A stretch of DNA of 64,000 nucleotides from Mycolicibacterium pyrenivorans (GTDB lineage: Bacteria; Actinomycetota; Actinomycetes; Mycobacteriales; Mycobacteriaceae), in contig NZ_JACKSH010000018.1 in the NCBI RefSeq assembly GCF_025821625.1, forward strand, positions 1-64,000, in the 5' to 3' direction. This document shows positions 15,343 through 25,254 of the stretch, in pieces. The notes beneath the pieces are model-generated. The model was given only the letters and a program-made list of their open reading frames with translations. It was not told where the DNA came from and did no database searches. The position numbers were made by a program, and so were the translations under genes. Every line of letters starts with the position of its first letter. The stretch's first letter is position 1.

Positions 15343-16070
15343 CGGAGTTGGGCCGCCTCGACGCGGGCGCCGCGGTCGAAGATCACGGCTATCGGCCGGC
15401 GCCCGAGGGACTGCGCGCCAACATGATCTTCAGCGCCGACGGCGCCGCCGGGTTCCAGGGTCGCGCCGGACCACTGTCGTGTCCCGCCGATCAGCGGCTG
15501 CTGGTGGCGCTGCGGGCCTACGCCGACGTCGTGCTGGTCGGGGCCGGAACGGCGCGCGCCGAACGGTACGGACCCGTCCGGCTGCGCCCCGACCACCGCG
15601 CCCAGCGCGTCGCCCTGGGGCTTTCCGAGGAACCGCCGCCGATCGCGGTCGTCTCGGCGTCCGGGCAGCTGCCCGAGACCATGTTCGGAGCGACGCCCCC
15701 GATCCTGATCACCAGTGCCCGCAGCGCGCGCGAGAACACGGCGTTCCGCGAGACCCCATGCCAGGTGCTCACCTGCGGGGAGGACGCCGTGGACATCGCC
15801 GAGGCACTGGCGCGGCTGCACAGCCTCGGGCTTCGCCGCGTGCTGTGTGAGGGCGGGCCGACGCTGCTCGACGAATTGGTGGCCGCCGACCTGGTCGACG
15901 AGCTGTGCGTGACGTTGGCGCCGCAGCTGGCCGGGTCTCAGCCCCTCGGCCGGGGCATGCCCAGTGGCCTACCGGCGCCGGCAGGGTTGCGGCTGCACCA
16001 TGTGCTGGTCTCCTACGACGACTACCTGTTCCTCAGATACCGGCGTCGCGCTCACGGCGGAGGCGGGTGA
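15339..16070 (+). CDS. RibD C-terminal-domain pyrimidine reductase family protein
   Basis: 243 residues. Dihydrofolate reductase-like fold of the RibD reductase family: RANMIFSADGAA near the N-terminus, VVLVGAGTARAERYGP, and RRVLCEGGPTLLDEL near the C-terminus for NADPH and substrate binding. No deaminase domain, so it is not the complete bifunctional RibD; an NADPH-dependent reductase of unknown substrate is the safer call. Coupled to the flavin reductase-like gene, which may share flavin or pterin chemistry. Its end overlaps the convergent DUF6328 gene by 19 bp. Confidence 0.8.
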   Translation: MTELGRLDAGAAVEDHGYRPAPEGLRANMIFSADGAAGFQGRAGPLSCPADQRLLVALRAYADVVLVGAGTARAERYGPVRLRPDHRAQRVALGLSEEPPPIAVVSASGQLPETMFGATPPILITSARSARENTAFRETPCQVLTCGEDAVDIAEALARLHSLGLRRVLCEGGPTLLDELVAADLVDELCVTLAPQLAGSQPLGRGMPSGLPAPAGLRLHHVLVSYDDYLFLRYRRRAHGGGG

Positions 16071-16555
16071 CGCCCCCCGTCGCGCATGGTCAACGGCAGC
16101 ACCAGCCAGAATGCCGCGAACAGCACCAGCGCACAGCCGCCGGCGATGAGGGCGGCGGTCCGTCCCGCGACGACCTCGAAGATGATGACCGTCATCCCCG
16201 TCACCGCGACCCCGAGCAGCAGCACCCCGGCGTACGCGAATCGGTGGGCGGCGGTCACCACCTTGTCCAGCAGGTGGCGCCGGAACAGCAGCCGGTGCAT
16301 CGCGACCGGGGCGACCAGCAGAGCGGTCGACACCACCGCCGAACTCACCGTCACCAGGTACACGATCTTCATGGGAGCGTCGAGCATGTCGAAGCGCGGC
16401 TGGAACGGCAACGTCAGCAGGAAACCGGTCAATAGCTGCACGCCGGTCTGCACGACGCGCAGTTCCTGAAGCAGGCTGGCCCAGTTGCGGTCCAGCCGTT
16501 CGGTATCGGTCTCATTTCGCAACCGTGGGCCGTCGCCGGGCCCCTCCACACCCAC
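16052..16555 (-). CDS. DUF6328 membrane protein
   Basis: 167 residues with four predicted membrane helices. The N-terminal RNETDTERLDRNWASLLQELR block followed by VVQTGVQLLTGFLLTLPFQ is the family signature. GTG 16555 is chosen because GGGAGGA lies 8 nt upstream; an ATG at 16606 would add 17 residues with a poor ribosome site. Function unknown. Overlaps the 3' end of the RibD-like gene on the other strand. Confidence 0.75.
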   Translation of the reverse strand: MGVEGPGDGPRLRNETDTERLDRNWASLLQELRVVQTGVQLLTGFLLTLPFQPRFDMLDAPMKIVYLVTVSSAVVSTALLVAPVAMHRLLFRRHLLDKVVTAAHRFAYAGVLLLGVAVTGMTVIIFEVVAGRTAALIAGGCALVLFAAFWLVLPLTMRDGGRHPPPP

Positions 16556-16663
16556 GAGGCGATCCTCCCACCTGCGGTGCCCGGCGCGGACGGAGTTCAA
16601 AATCATAGGGATTCCACAGCTATCGATGAGCAGTCTCTCAGACAGCGGTCGCACCGTGGAGTC

Positions 16664-16915
16664 ATGACCGTCACACGGCATCGGGTTGGTCTCGAGACCT
16701 CCCGCGATTCGCTGCGGGCGGCACTGGCGGCCGTCCTGGCGCTCACCGCCGGAGCCATGCTGCTGAGCCTGGCCGGCAGCCAGTCGGTGTGGGCCTCCTG
16801 GGCCGCCTCGTCGGTCGCGGTCGCCGGCGCCCTGGTCCTGATCGTCACCGGGGAACGCGCCTGGGATCGGATGCTGGACAGCGCCCGCGCCGCCGGCGTC
16901 GTCGCCCCCCACTGA
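16664..16915 (+). CDS. small two-helix membrane protein, unknown function
   Basis: 83 residues with two hydrophobic segments (~20-42 and ~45-62) and charged ends. ATG 16664 with GGAG only 2 nt away, so the start is uncertain. No family recognised. Sits 167 bp before the kdp locus but is separated from it by the putative KdpE site. Confidence 0.5.
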   Translation: MTVTRHRVGLETSRDSLRAALAAVLALTAGAMLLSLAGSQSVWASWAASSVAVAGALVLIVTGERAWDRMLDSARAAGVVAPH

Positions 16916-16973
16916 GTCCTCCGCAGCTCTCCGGCCTCCTTCGCAAGGACGCCGTAAAAACACCCCTCCCGGT

Positions 16974-16990
16974 CGTCAAGAAACCGTCAA
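16974..16990 (+). promoter_or_regulatory. direct repeat CGTCAA-N5-CGTCAA, candidate KdpE site
   Basis: CGTCAA at 16974-16979 and 16985-16990, one helical turn apart, the arrangement bound by OmpR-family response regulators. It ends 29 nt before a candidate -10, so it would lie just upstream of the -35 of the kdp operon. Confidence 0.45.
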
Positions 16991-17019
16991 CGCCCAGCTG
17001 AACACCCCCGAACCCGGCA

Positions 17020-17025
17020 TACGTT
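17020..17025 (+). promoter_or_regulatory. candidate -10 (TACGTT) of the kdp operon
   Basis: TACGTT fits TANNNT, ~58 nt before the first small ORF. The -35 is weak, as expected for an activator-dependent promoter. Confidence 0.35.
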
Positions 17026-17082
17026 CGCCGCATAGCCGACGACGTCGGACGGGTGCGAACAAGCTAGGGAGTGCTGATAGCG

Positions 17083-17169
17083 GTGACGTCTGTGGTCGTG
17101 TACCTCGCGCTGACGGTGGCGGTCTTCGCCGCGCTCGGCGTGCTTCAGAAGTGGGTCGAGAACCTGTGA
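17083..17169 (+). CDS. 28-residue single-helix membrane peptide upstream of kdpF
   Basis: GTG start, TGA at 17167-17169. Reads as one hydrophobic helix ([19 protein letters not shown]) with a charged end KWVENL. GGGAG lies 11 nt upstream. Its stop overlaps the kdpF start (GTGA), and codon use matches the operon, so it is very likely translated. Similar in size and place to KdpF but distinct in sequence; perhaps a second small subunit or stabiliser of the Kdp complex, or a translational lead-in peptide. Confidence 0.55.
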   Translation: MTSVVVYLALTVAVFAALGVLQKWVENL

Positions 17170-17252
17170 TCCAGAACCTCGTCGGCCTGGCGCTGGCGGT
17201 CCTGATCGCCGGGTTCCTGGTCGCCGCGCTGCTGTTCCCGGAGCGGTTCTGA
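17166..17252 (+). CDS. kdpF: potassium-transporting ATPase subunit KdpF
   Basis: 28 residues: one transmembrane helix ending LLFPERF, the typical actinobacterial KdpF end. KdpF is a small subunit that stabilises KdpABC in the membrane. GTG 17166 overlaps the preceding stop and the kdpF stop overlaps kdpA by one base (TGATG). Confidence 0.8.
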   Translation: MIQNLVGLALAVLIAGFLVAALLFPERF

Positions 17253-18943
17253 TGGGCACCACCACGGCGGGGATTCTGTTCCTCGCCTCCCTCGTCGTCG
17301 CGCTGGCAGCGGTGCATGTGCCGCTCGGCGACTACATGTACCGGGTGTACACGAGCGCCGAGGACTCCCGCGCCGAACGCCTGATCTACCGGCTCATCGG
17401 CGCCGATCCGGAGGCCGAACAGACCTGGGGCGCATACGCCCGCAGCGTGCTGGCGTTTTCGGCGGTCGGCATCGTGTTCCTGTTCACCCTGCAGCTGGTG
17501 CAAGGCGAACTGCCGCTACACCTGAGCGATCCCGCCACCGAGATGACACCCGCGCTGGCCTGGAACACCGCGGTCAGCTTCGTGACGAACACCAACTGGC
17601 AGGCCTACTCCGGGGAGTCGACCCAAGGTCACCTCGTCCAGATGGCCGGGCTGACGGTGCAGAACTTCGTCTCCGCCGCAGTCGGCATGGCGGTCGCGGT
17701 CGCGTTCGTCCGCGGGCTGGCCCGGCGCAGCACCGGCGATCTTGGCAACTTCTGGGTCGACCTGGTGCGTGGTGGCCTGCGAATCCTGTTGCCGCTGTCG
17801 GTGATCGGCGCCGTCATCCTCGTCTCGGGTGGTGTCATCCAGAACTTCGGCCTGCACGACCAGGTGGTCACCACGATCGCCGGCGCCCAGCAGACCATCC
17901 CCGGTGGCCCGGTCGCCAGCCAGGAGGTCATCAAGGAACTCGGCACCAACGGCGGCGGGTTCTTCAACGTCAACTCGGCGCATCCGTTCGAGAACCCGAC
18001 GACGTGGACCAACTGGGTCGAGATCTTTCTGCTGTTGGTGATCAGCTTCTCGCTGCCGCGGACGTTCGGCCGGATGGTCGAAAGCCGTAGGCAGGGTTAC
18101 GCGATCGTGGCGGTGATGGCGTTGATCGCCACCGTCAGCGTCAGCCTGATGATGTTCTTTCAGCTGCAGCATCACGGGACGGTCCCGACGGCTGTCGGCG
18201 CCTCGATGGAAGGTGTCGAGCAGCGCTTCGGCGTCGCCAACTCCGCGGTGTTCGCCTCGGCCACCACGCTGACCTCCACCGGAGCCGTCGACTCGTTCCA
18301 CGACTCCTACACCAGCCTCGGCGGCATGATGGCGCTGTTCAACATGCAGCTCGGGGAGGTGGCTCCCGGCGGTGTCGGTTCGGGCCTGTACGGCATGTTG
18401 ATCCTGGCGATCATCACGGTGTTCGTGGCCGGCCTCATGGTGGGCCGCACTCCGGAGTATCTCGGCAAGAAGATCACGCCGCGTGAAATCAAGCTCGCGG
18501 CGACGTATTTCCTGATCACCCCGCTGATCGTGCTGACCGGCACGGCAGTGGCGATGGCGATGCCCGGCCTGGGCCCACACGCCAGTAGGGGACGCGCCGC
18601 GATGCTCAACACCGGGCCGCACGGCCTGTCTGAGATGTTGTATGCGTTCACCTCGGCGGGCAACAACAACGGGTCGGCGTTCGCCGGAATCAGCGTCGAC
18701 ACCACCTGGTTCAACACGGCGCTGGGCCTGGCGATGCTCTTCGGCCGGTTCCTGCCGATCATCTTCGCGCTCGCGCTGGCCGGCGCGCTGGCCAGACAGG
18801 GCAAGACCCCGGATTCCATCGGAACCCTGCCCACCCACCGACCGCAGTTCGTCGCCATGGTCGCCGGCGTGACGGTGGTCCTGGTCGCGCTGACGTTCCT
18901 GCCCATGCTCGCGCTCGGGCCCCTTGCCGAGGGAATCCACTGA
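17252..18943 (+). CDS. kdpA: potassium-transporting ATPase, channel-like subunit KdpA
   Basis: 563 residues, ~10 membrane helices. Binds and passes K+ through a channel-like pore with four selectivity-filter-like segments: examples are [12 protein letters not shown] and [20 protein letters not shown] third is [11 protein letters not shown]. Full family length. Stop overlaps the kdpB start (TGATG). Part of the high-affinity K+ uptake complex induced by K+ limitation or osmotic stress. Confidence 0.97.
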   Translation: MGTTTAGILFLASLVVALAAVHVPLGDYMYRVYTSAEDSRAERLIYRLIGADPEAEQTWGAYARSVLAFSAVGIVFLFTLQLVQGELPLHLSDPATEMTPALAWNTAVSFVTNTNWQAYSGESTQGHLVQMAGLTVQNFVSAAVGMAVAVAFVRGLARRSTGDLGNFWVDLVRGGLRILLPLSVIGAVILVSGGVIQNFGLHDQVVTTIAGAQQTIPGGPVASQEVIKELGTNGGGFFNVNSAHPFENPTTWTNWVEIFLLLVISFSLPRTFGRMVESRRQGYAIVAVMALIATVSVSLMMFFQLQHHGTVPTAVGASMEGVEQRFGVANSAVFASATTLTSTGAVDSFHDSYTSLGGMMALFNMQLGEVAPGGVGSGLYGMLILAIITVFVAGLMVGRTPEYLGKKITPREIKLAATYFLITPLIVLTGTAVAMAMPGLGPHASRGRAAMLNTGPHGLSEMLYAFTSAGNNNGSAFAGISVDTTWFNTALGLAMLFGRFLPIIFALALAGALARQGKTPDSIGTLPTHRPQFVAMVAGVTVVLVALTFLPMLALGPLAEGIH

Positions 18944-21087
18944 TGTCGATCACCACCGACGAAACCACTGAACGCCCAGCCGCGAACGCCGAACCGGCCC
19001 GCAGGCTCGGGGGCGGACTACTGGATCCCAAGATGCTGTGGGCCTCGCTGCCCGGCGCGGTGCGCAAACTGGACCCACGCACGCTGTGGCGCAACCCGGT
19101 GATGTTCATCGTGGAGGTGGGTGCGGCGTGGAGCACAGTGCTGGCGCTGCTCGACCCGTCCTGGTTCGCCTGGCTGGTCGTGGCCTGGCTGTGGTTGACG
19201 GTGGTGTTCGCCAACCTTGCCGAAGCAGTGGCCGAGGGACGTGGAAAGGCCCAGGCCGCAACACTGCGCAAGACCAAGTCGGACACCACGGCGCGCCGGC
19301 TCGTCGGCTGGCAGCCGGGGGCGCCCGCTCGCGAGGAGCAGGTCGCCGCACCGCTGCTGCAGCAGGGCGACATCGTCGTCGTCGAGGCCGGACAGACCAT
19401 CCCCGGCGACGGTGACGTCGTCGAAGGCATTGCCTCAGTGGATGAGTCGGCCATCACCGGTGAGTCCGCACCGGTGATCCGCGAGTCCGGCGGCGACCGG
19501 TCCGCAGTCACCGGCGGCACCACCGTGCTCTCCGACCGGATCGTCGTGCGGATCACCCAGAAACCCGGCGACAGCTTCATCGACCGGATGATCGCCCTGG
19601 TCGAGGGCGCCAACCGGCAGAAGACGCCCAACGAGATCGCGCTGAACATCCTGCTGGCGTCGCTGACCATCATCTTCGTCTTCGCCGTCGCCACGCTGCA
19701 GCCATTGGCGATCTACTCGAAGGCCGACAACCCCGGCGTCCCGGACAGCCTGGCGCTCAACGGCGATGGCGTCACCGGCATCGTCATGGTCGCGCTGCTG
19801 GTCTGCCTCATCCCGACCACCATCGGCGCGCTGCTGAGCGCCATCGGCATCGCGGGCATGGACCGGCTGGTGCAACGCAACGTGCTGGCCATGTCCGGGC
19901 GCGCCGTCGAAGCCGCCGGCGACGTCAACACCCTGCTGCTCGACAAGACCGGCACCATCACCCTCGGCAACCGGCAGGCCGCCGACTTCGTCCCGCTGAC
20001 CGGCGTGACACCCGAGGCGCTCGCCGACGCCGCGCAACTGTCCAGCCTCGCCGACGAGACCCCGGAAGGCCGCTCGATCGTCGTGTTCGCCAAACAGCGC
20101 TACGGGTTGCGCGCCCGCACACCCGGCGAACTCGCCCACGCCCACTGGGTCGAGTTCTCGGCCACCACAAGGATGTCCGGAGTGGACCTCGACGGTCACC
20201 GACTGCGCAAAGGGGCGGCCGGGTCGATCGCCGAGTGGATCCGCTCCGAGGGCGGGCAGGTGCCCACCGAGCTCGGCGACATCGTCGACGGGATCTCCGC
20301 CGCCGGCGGCACACCGCTGGCCGTCGGCGAGGTCCGTGACGGGAAAGCCCTGGTGCTCGGCGTCATTCACCTCAAGGACGTCGTCAAGCAGGGCATGCGG
20401 GAACGCTTCGACGAGATGCGCCGCATGGGCATCCGCACCGTGATGATCACCGGCGACAACCCGTTGACCGCCAAGGCGATCGCCGAGGAGGCCGGGGTCG
20501 ACGACTTCCTCGCCGAGGCCACCCCGGAAGACAAGATGGCGCTGATCAAGAAGGAACAGGCCGGCGGCAAGCTGGTCGCGATGACCGGCGATGGCACCAA
20601 CGACGCACCCGCCCTGGCCCAGGCCGACGTCGGTGTCGCGATGAACTCGGGGACCACGGCGGCCAAGGAGGCCGGCAACATGGTCGACCTGGACTCCGAC
20701 CCCACCAAGCTGATCGAGATCGTCGAGATCGGCAAGCAGTTGCTCATCACCCGCGGCGCGCTGACGACGTTCTCCATCGCCAACGACATCGCCAAGTACT
20801 TCGCGATCATCCCCGCCCTGTTCGTCGGCCTGTTCCCCGGCCTCGACCTGCTCAACGTCATGCGGCTGCACAGCCCGCAGTCAGCCATCCTGTCCGCGGT
20901 CGTGTTCAACGCGGCGGTGATCATCGCCCTGATCCCACTGGCCCTGCGCGGCGTGCGCTACACCCCGGCCGGAGCGTCAAAGCTGTTGAGCCGCAACCTC
21001 GCGATCTACGGGCTCGGCGGCCTCGTCGCCCCGTTCATCGGCATCAAGCTGATCGACCTGATCGTCCAACTCATCCCGGGAATGTGA
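18943..21087 (+). CDS. kdpB: potassium-transporting P-type ATPase subunit KdpB
   Basis: 714 residues, full length. Seven membrane helices; phosphorylation motif DKTGT with Asp334; actuator motif TGES; hinge motif [11 protein letters not shown]. Hydrolyses ATP to drive K+ transport through KdpA. Three bases separate it from kdpC. The antisense strand carries long open frames that are shadows of this GC-rich gene. Confidence 0.97.
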   Translation: MSITTDETTERPAANAEPARRLGGGLLDPKMLWASLPGAVRKLDPRTLWRNPVMFIVEVGAAWSTVLALLDPSWFAWLVVAWLWLTVVFANLAEAVAEGRGKAQAATLRKTKSDTTARRLVGWQPGAPAREEQVAAPLLQQGDIVVVEAGQTIPGDGDVVEGIASVDESAITGESAPVIRESGGDRSAVTGGTTVLSDRIVVRITQKPGDSFIDRMIALVEGANRQKTPNEIALNILLASLTIIFVFAVATLQPLAIYSKADNPGVPDSLALNGDGVTGIVMVALLVCLIPTTIGALLSAIGIAGMDRLVQRNVLAMSGRAVEAAGDVNTLLLDKTGTITLGNRQAADFVPLTGVTPEALADAAQLSSLADETPEGRSIVVFAKQRYGLRARTPGELAHAHWVEFSATTRMSGVDLDGHRLRKGAAGSIAEWIRSEGGQVPTELGDIVDGISAAGGTPLAVGEVRDGKALVLGVIHLKDVVKQGMRERFDEMRRMGIRTVMITGDNPLTAKAIAEEAGVDDFLAEATPEDKMALIKKEQAGGKLVAMTGDGTNDAPALAQADVGVAMNSGTTAAKEAGNMVDLDSDPTKLIEIVEIGKQLLITRGALTTFSIANDIAKYFAIIPALFVGLFPGLDLLNVMRLHSPQSAILSAVVFNAAVIIALIPLALRGVRYTPAGASKLLSRNLAIYGLGGLVAPFIGIKLIDLIVQLIPGM

Positions 21088-21090
21088 GCG

Positions 21091-21978
21091 ATGAACCTCT
21101 CCAATATGGCCCGCCGACACTGGGCCGCTCTGCGCGCCCTGCTGGTCTTCACCGTGCTCCTCGGATTCGCCTACCCGCTGCTCATCTGGCTGGTGGCCCA
21201 ACTTCCCGGCCTCTCCGACAACGCCGCCGGCTCCCTCATCGAAGCCGACGGGAAACCGGTGGGCAGCAGCCTGATCGGCCAGTCGTTCACCGACGCCGAC
21301 GGCAGCCCACTGCCGCAGTACTTCCAGAGCAGACCCTCGGCGGCCGGTGACGGACATGACCCGATGGCCACCAGCGCAAGCAACCTCGGCCCGGAGAGCA
21401 TCGTCGACGCGCCCGTCGGCGGTGCCGACAATCCGGGCGAAGCCAAGCCGAGCCTGCTGACCCAGGTGTGCGCACGAAGCGCCGCCGCGGGTGACCTCGA
21501 CGGCGTCAGTGGGGCGCGGCCGTTCTGCACCGACAGCGGCGTCGGCGCCGTGCTGTCGGTGATCGGCCCACGCGACGCCGGCGGCAACGTTGTCCGGCCC
21601 ACCCGGGTGGTCAGCCTCAACGAACCGTGCGCCACGACGACCAAACCGTTCCTGGACAGCTACGACGGGGTGCGCGTCGAGTGCGCCAGGACTGACCAGG
21701 ACTACGGCGTCGGGCAGATCGTGCCGATCCGCGGGGCGGCGCCGTCCGAACCCCCGGTGCCCGCCGACGCCGTCACCGCCGCAGGCAGCGGTCTGGACCC
21801 GCACATCTCGGTCGCCTACGCCGGGATGCAGATCGACCGGGTGGCCCGGGCCCGCGGCATCAGCGACGAGCAGGTGCGCGCCGCCGTCGCCGCGCACACC
21901 GAAGGGCGCACGCTGGGATTCCTGGGCGAACCCCGGGTCAATGTCGTCGAGGTCAACCTGGCCCTCGACGGGGGATGA
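21091..21978 (+). CDS. kdpC: potassium-transporting ATPase subunit KdpC, long form
   Basis: 295 residues, about 100 more than the usual ~190. One N-terminal membrane helix (~15-38), then the conserved FQSRPSAAGDG and ATSASNLGPES. The closing VTAAGSGLDPHISVAYAGMQIDRVARARG is intact. The extra segment, about residues 113-218, lies between these blocks and contains four Cys (127, 146, 180, 198), which are rare elsewhere in the operon. Since KdpC projects outside the membrane these could form disulfides. The core is complete, so the subunit should work in stabilising the complex and ATP binding. Confidence 0.92.
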   Translation: MNLSNMARRHWAALRALLVFTVLLGFAYPLLIWLVAQLPGLSDNAAGSLIEADGKPVGSSLIGQSFTDADGSPLPQYFQSRPSAAGDGHDPMATSASNLGPESIVDAPVGGADNPGEAKPSLLTQVCARSAAAGDLDGVSGARPFCTDSGVGAVLSVIGPRDAGGNVVRPTRVVSLNEPCATTTKPFLDSYDGVRVECARTDQDYGVGQIVPIRGAAPSEPPVPADAVTAAGSGLDPHISVAYAGMQIDRVARARGISDEQVRAAVAAHTEGRTLGFLGEPRVNVVEVNLALDGG

Positions 21979-21985
21979 TGGCAAG

Positions 21986-24547
21986 GTGAGCCCCTCCGAC
22001 CACGGTGGCAAGCGCGGTGAGCTGCGCATCTACCTCGGCGCGGCACCGGGCGTCGGCAAGACGTACGCGATGCTCGGTGAGGCGCACCGCCGGCTGGAAC
22101 GCGGCACCGATGTGGTCGCCGCGGTGGTCGAGACACACGGCCGGAAGAAGACGGCCGAGCTGTTCGACGGCATCGAGGTCGTGCCCCCCAAACTCATCGA
22201 GTACCGCGGCCGCACCTTCGCCGAACTGGACGTCGAGGCGGTGCTGCGGCGCCACCCGCAGGTGGTGCTGGTCGACGAACTCGCGCACACCAACACACCG
22301 GGCAGCCGAAACCCCAAACGCTGGCAGGACATCGAGGAACTGCTCGCCGCAGGCATCACCGTCATCACCACCGTCAACGTCCAGCACCTGGAAAGCCTCA
22401 ACGACGTCGTCACCCAGATCACCGGCATCGAGCAGCAGGAGAAGGTGCCTGACGAGGTCGTGCGGGCGGCCGACCAGGTCGAGTTGGTCGACATCACCCC
22501 GGAGGCGTTGCGTCGCAGGCTCGCTCACGGCAACGTCTACGCTCCCGAGCGTGTCGACGCGGCACTGTCCAACTACTTCCGGCGCGGCAACCTGACCGCG
22601 CTGCGTGAGCTGGCGCTGCTGTGGCTGGCCGACCAGGTCGACGCCGCATTGGAGAAATACCGCGCCGACAACAAGATCACCGACACCTGGGAGGCACGCG
22701 AACGCGTCGTCGTCGCCGTCACCGGCGGACCCGAGTCGGAAACCCTGGTGCGCAGGGCATCCCGGATCGCGTCGAAATCCAGCGCGGAGTTGATGGTCGT
22801 CCACGTGGTGCGCGGCGACGGCCTGGCCGGGATCTCCGCAGTCCCCAGATCGGGCGCGGGAATGGATAAGGTGCGCCAGCTGGCCGCATCGCTGGGCGCG
22901 ACGCTGCACACCGTCGTCGGTGACGACGTGCCCACCGCCCTCCTGGATTTCGCGCGGGAGATGAACGCCACCCAGTTGGTTCTCGGCACGTCACGGCGGT
23001 CCCGGTGGGCCCGGATCTTCGACGAGGGCATCGGCGCGACCGTCGTGCAGTGCTCGGGCAGGATCGACGTCCACATGGTGACCCACGAGCAGGCCGGTGG
23101 GGATTCCCTGTGGGCCAGGGTTTCTCCGCGGCAACGTCACGCCGTCTCCTGGCTGGCGGCCGTCCTCGTCCCCACAGCCATCGGCGCGGTCACCGTGCTG
23201 CTGCTCGACAGCTTCCTCGGCATCGGCGGCGAGAGCGCCCTGTTCTTCATCGGCGTCCTGGTGGTCGCTCTGCTCGGAGGCGTCGCACCCGCGGCACTGT
23301 CGGCGGTGCTGTCCGGTGTGCTGCTCAACTACTTCCTCACCGAACCGCGGTACACGTTCACCATCTCCGAACCCGACAGCGCGATCACCATCGTGGTGCT
23401 GCTGGTGGTCGCCGTCGCGGTCGCCGCCCTCGTCGACGGGGCCGCGAACCGGGCCAGGGAGGCGCGGGAAGCGGCGCGAGAGGCCGAGCTGCTGGCCCTG
23501 TTCGCAGGATCGGTGTTGCGCGGAGCCGACCTGAACACCTTGCTGGAGAAGATCCGCGAGGCGTACTCACAGCGGTCCGTCAGCCTGGTACGCGGCGTCG
23601 CTCACGGTGGCGGGATCGTCGGGTGCTCAGGGGCCGAACCCTGTGTGACCGCCGACGCCGCCGACACCGCGATCGAGGTCGGCTCCGAGGGCGAACCCGA
23701 GGACTTCTGGCTGCTGATGTCCGGACGCAAGCTCGCCGCCCGCGACCGCCGCGTCCTCGGCGCAGTGGCCAACCAGGCCGCCGGATTGGTCAGGCAGAAG
23801 GAGCTGACCGAGGAAGCCGGCAAGGCCGAGGCGATCGCCCGGGCCGACGAACTCCGCCGGTCCCTGCTCTCGGCGGTCAGCCATGATCTCCGCACACCGC
23901 TCGCGGCCGCCAAGGCCGCCGTATCCAGCCTGCGCAGTGGCGACATCGGCTTCTCGCCCGAGGACACCGCAGAACTGCTGGCAACGGTCGAGGAGTCGAT
24001 CGATCAGCTGACCGCCCTGGTCGGCAATCTGCTGGATTCGTCGCGGCTGGCCGCCGGCGTGGTACGTCCGCAGCTGCGCCGCGTCTACCTGGAAGAGGCG
24101 GTGCCCCGGGCTCTCCTCGGACTGGGTTCCGGCACCAAGGGTGCCGGCCGTGACACCATCGAGCGGGTGAAGATCGAGGTCAACGACGCGGTGGTGATGG
24201 CCGACAGTGGACTGCTCGAGCGGGTGCTGGCCAACGTCATCGACAACGCCTTGCGCTATTCGCAGCACAGCCCCGTACGGGTCAATGCGGGGCGACTGGG
24301 CGACCGGGTACTGATCACCGTCGCCGACGAGGGACCCGGAATCGCGCGCGGCGCCGGCGATCAACTGTTCGCGCCTTTCCAGCGTCTCGGCGACCGCGAC
24401 ACCAGCACCGGCATCGGCCTCGGCCTGTCGGTCGCCCGCGGCTTCGTCGAAGCGATGGGCGGCACCATCGCGTCCACCGACACCCCCGGCGGCGGGCTGA
24501 CGATCGAGATCGACCTCGCCGCACCACCGGACACCGGTGGACAGTGA
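21986..24547 (+). CDS. kdpD: sensor histidine kinase KdpD
   Basis: 853 residues from GTG 21986. N-terminal KdpD domain with Walker A GAAPGVGKT (18-26) and DELAHTN; universal-stress-like domain (~245-370); four membrane helices (~395-490); a GAF-like region; HisKA with SHDLRTPLAA (His633); C-terminal HATPase. Senses K+ or ionic state and phosphorylates KdpE. Overlaps kdpE by GTGA. The longer in-frame upstream stretch lies inside kdpC and is not used. Confidence 0.95.
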   Translation: MSPSDHGGKRGELRIYLGAAPGVGKTYAMLGEAHRRLERGTDVVAAVVETHGRKKTAELFDGIEVVPPKLIEYRGRTFAELDVEAVLRRHPQVVLVDELAHTNTPGSRNPKRWQDIEELLAAGITVITTVNVQHLESLNDVVTQITGIEQQEKVPDEVVRAADQVELVDITPEALRRRLAHGNVYAPERVDAALSNYFRRGNLTALRELALLWLADQVDAALEKYRADNKITDTWEARERVVVAVTGGPESETLVRRASRIASKSSAELMVVHVVRGDGLAGISAVPRSGAGMDKVRQLAASLGATLHTVVGDDVPTALLDFAREMNATQLVLGTSRRSRWARIFDEGIGATVVQCSGRIDVHMVTHEQAGGDSLWARVSPRQRHAVSWLAAVLVPTAIGAVTVLLLDSFLGIGGESALFFIGVLVVALLGGVAPAALSAVLSGVLLNYFLTEPRYTFTISEPDSAITIVVLLVVAVAVAALVDGAANRAREAREAAREAELLALFAGSVLRGADLNTLLEKIREAYSQRSVSLVRGVAHGGGIVGCSGAEPCVTADAADTAIEVGSEGEPEDFWLLMSGRKLAARDRRVLGAVANQAAGLVRQKELTEEAGKAEAIARADELRRSLLSAVSHDLRTPLAAAKAAVSSLRSGDIGFSPEDTAELLATVEESIDQLTALVGNLLDSSRLAAGVVRPQLRRVYLEEAVPRALLGLGSGTKGAGRDTIERVKIEVNDAVVMADSGLLERVLANVIDNALRYSQHSPVRVNAGRLGDRVLITVADEGPGIARGAGDQLFAPFQRLGDRDTSTGIGLGLSVARGFVEAMGGTIASTDTPGGGLTIEIDLAAPPDTGGQ

Positions 24548-25242
24548 CCCCGACATCGCCGAAGACCCGCGTGCTCGTCATCGACGACGAACCACAGATC
24601 CTGCGGGCCTTGAGGATCAACCTCTCGGTCCGCGGCTACCAGGTGGACACGGCCGCCACCGGCGCCGACGCGTTACGTTCGGCCGCGACGCACCGTCCCG
24701 ACGTGGTGGTGCTCGACCTCGGCCTGCCCGACATGTCCGGCATCGAGGTCCTCGCCGGGCTGCGGGGCTGGCTCTCGGCCCCCGTCATCGTGCTGTCCGC
24801 GCGCAGCGACTCCGCCGACAAGGTCGAGGCGCTCGACGCCGGCGCCGACGACTACGTCACCAAACCCTTTGGCATGGACGAGTTCCTGGCCCGGCTGCGC
24901 GCCGCGGTACGCCGGGCCGCAGTCGCCGCGGACACCGACGAGCCCGTCGTCGAAACATCATCGTTCACCGTCGACCTGTCCGCGAAGAAGGTCACCCGCA
25001 ACGGCGCGGAGGTGCACCTCACGCCGACCGAATGGGGCATGCTCGAGATGCTGGTACGCAACCGCGGCAAGCTCGTCGGCCGCGAAGAACTGCTCAAAGA
25101 GGTGTGGGGCCCGGCCTATGCCAAGGAGACCCACTACCTGCGCGTGTATCTCGCGCAGCTGCGTCGCAAGCTCGAAGCAGACCCGTCACATCCGGTGCAC
25201 CTGCTCACCGAGGCCGGGATGGGCTACCGCTTCCAGCCGTGA
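24544..25242 (+). CDS. kdpE: response regulator KdpE
   Basis: 232 residues. Receiver domain with acidic pocket Asp14/Asp15, phosphoacceptor Asp58 (VVLDLGLPD) and conserved KPF; C-terminal OmpR/PhoB winged helix (LTPTEWGMLEML, ending GYRFQP). Activates the kdp operon; the direct repeat at 16974-16990 is a candidate target. Here kdpDE follow kdpFABC on the same strand, whereas in M. tuberculosis kdpDE are divergent from kdpFABC. Confidence 0.95.
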   Translation: MTPTSPKTRVLVIDDEPQILRALRINLSVRGYQVDTAATGADALRSAATHRPDVVVLDLGLPDMSGIEVLAGLRGWLSAPVIVLSARSDSADKVEALDAGADDYVTKPFGMDEFLARLRAAVRRAAVAADTDEPVVETSSFTVDLSAKKVTRNGAEVHLTPTEWGMLEMLVRNRGKLVGREELLKEVWGPAYAKETHYLRVYLAQLRRKLEADPSHPVHLLTEAGMGYRFQP

Positions 25243-25254
25243 CGCCTTACGGCG

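Noticed and set aside
19435..20871. Minus-strand open frame of ~478 codons inside kdpB
   Set aside because: Antisense shadow of KdpB with Asp/Gly/His-rich, non-protein-like composition.
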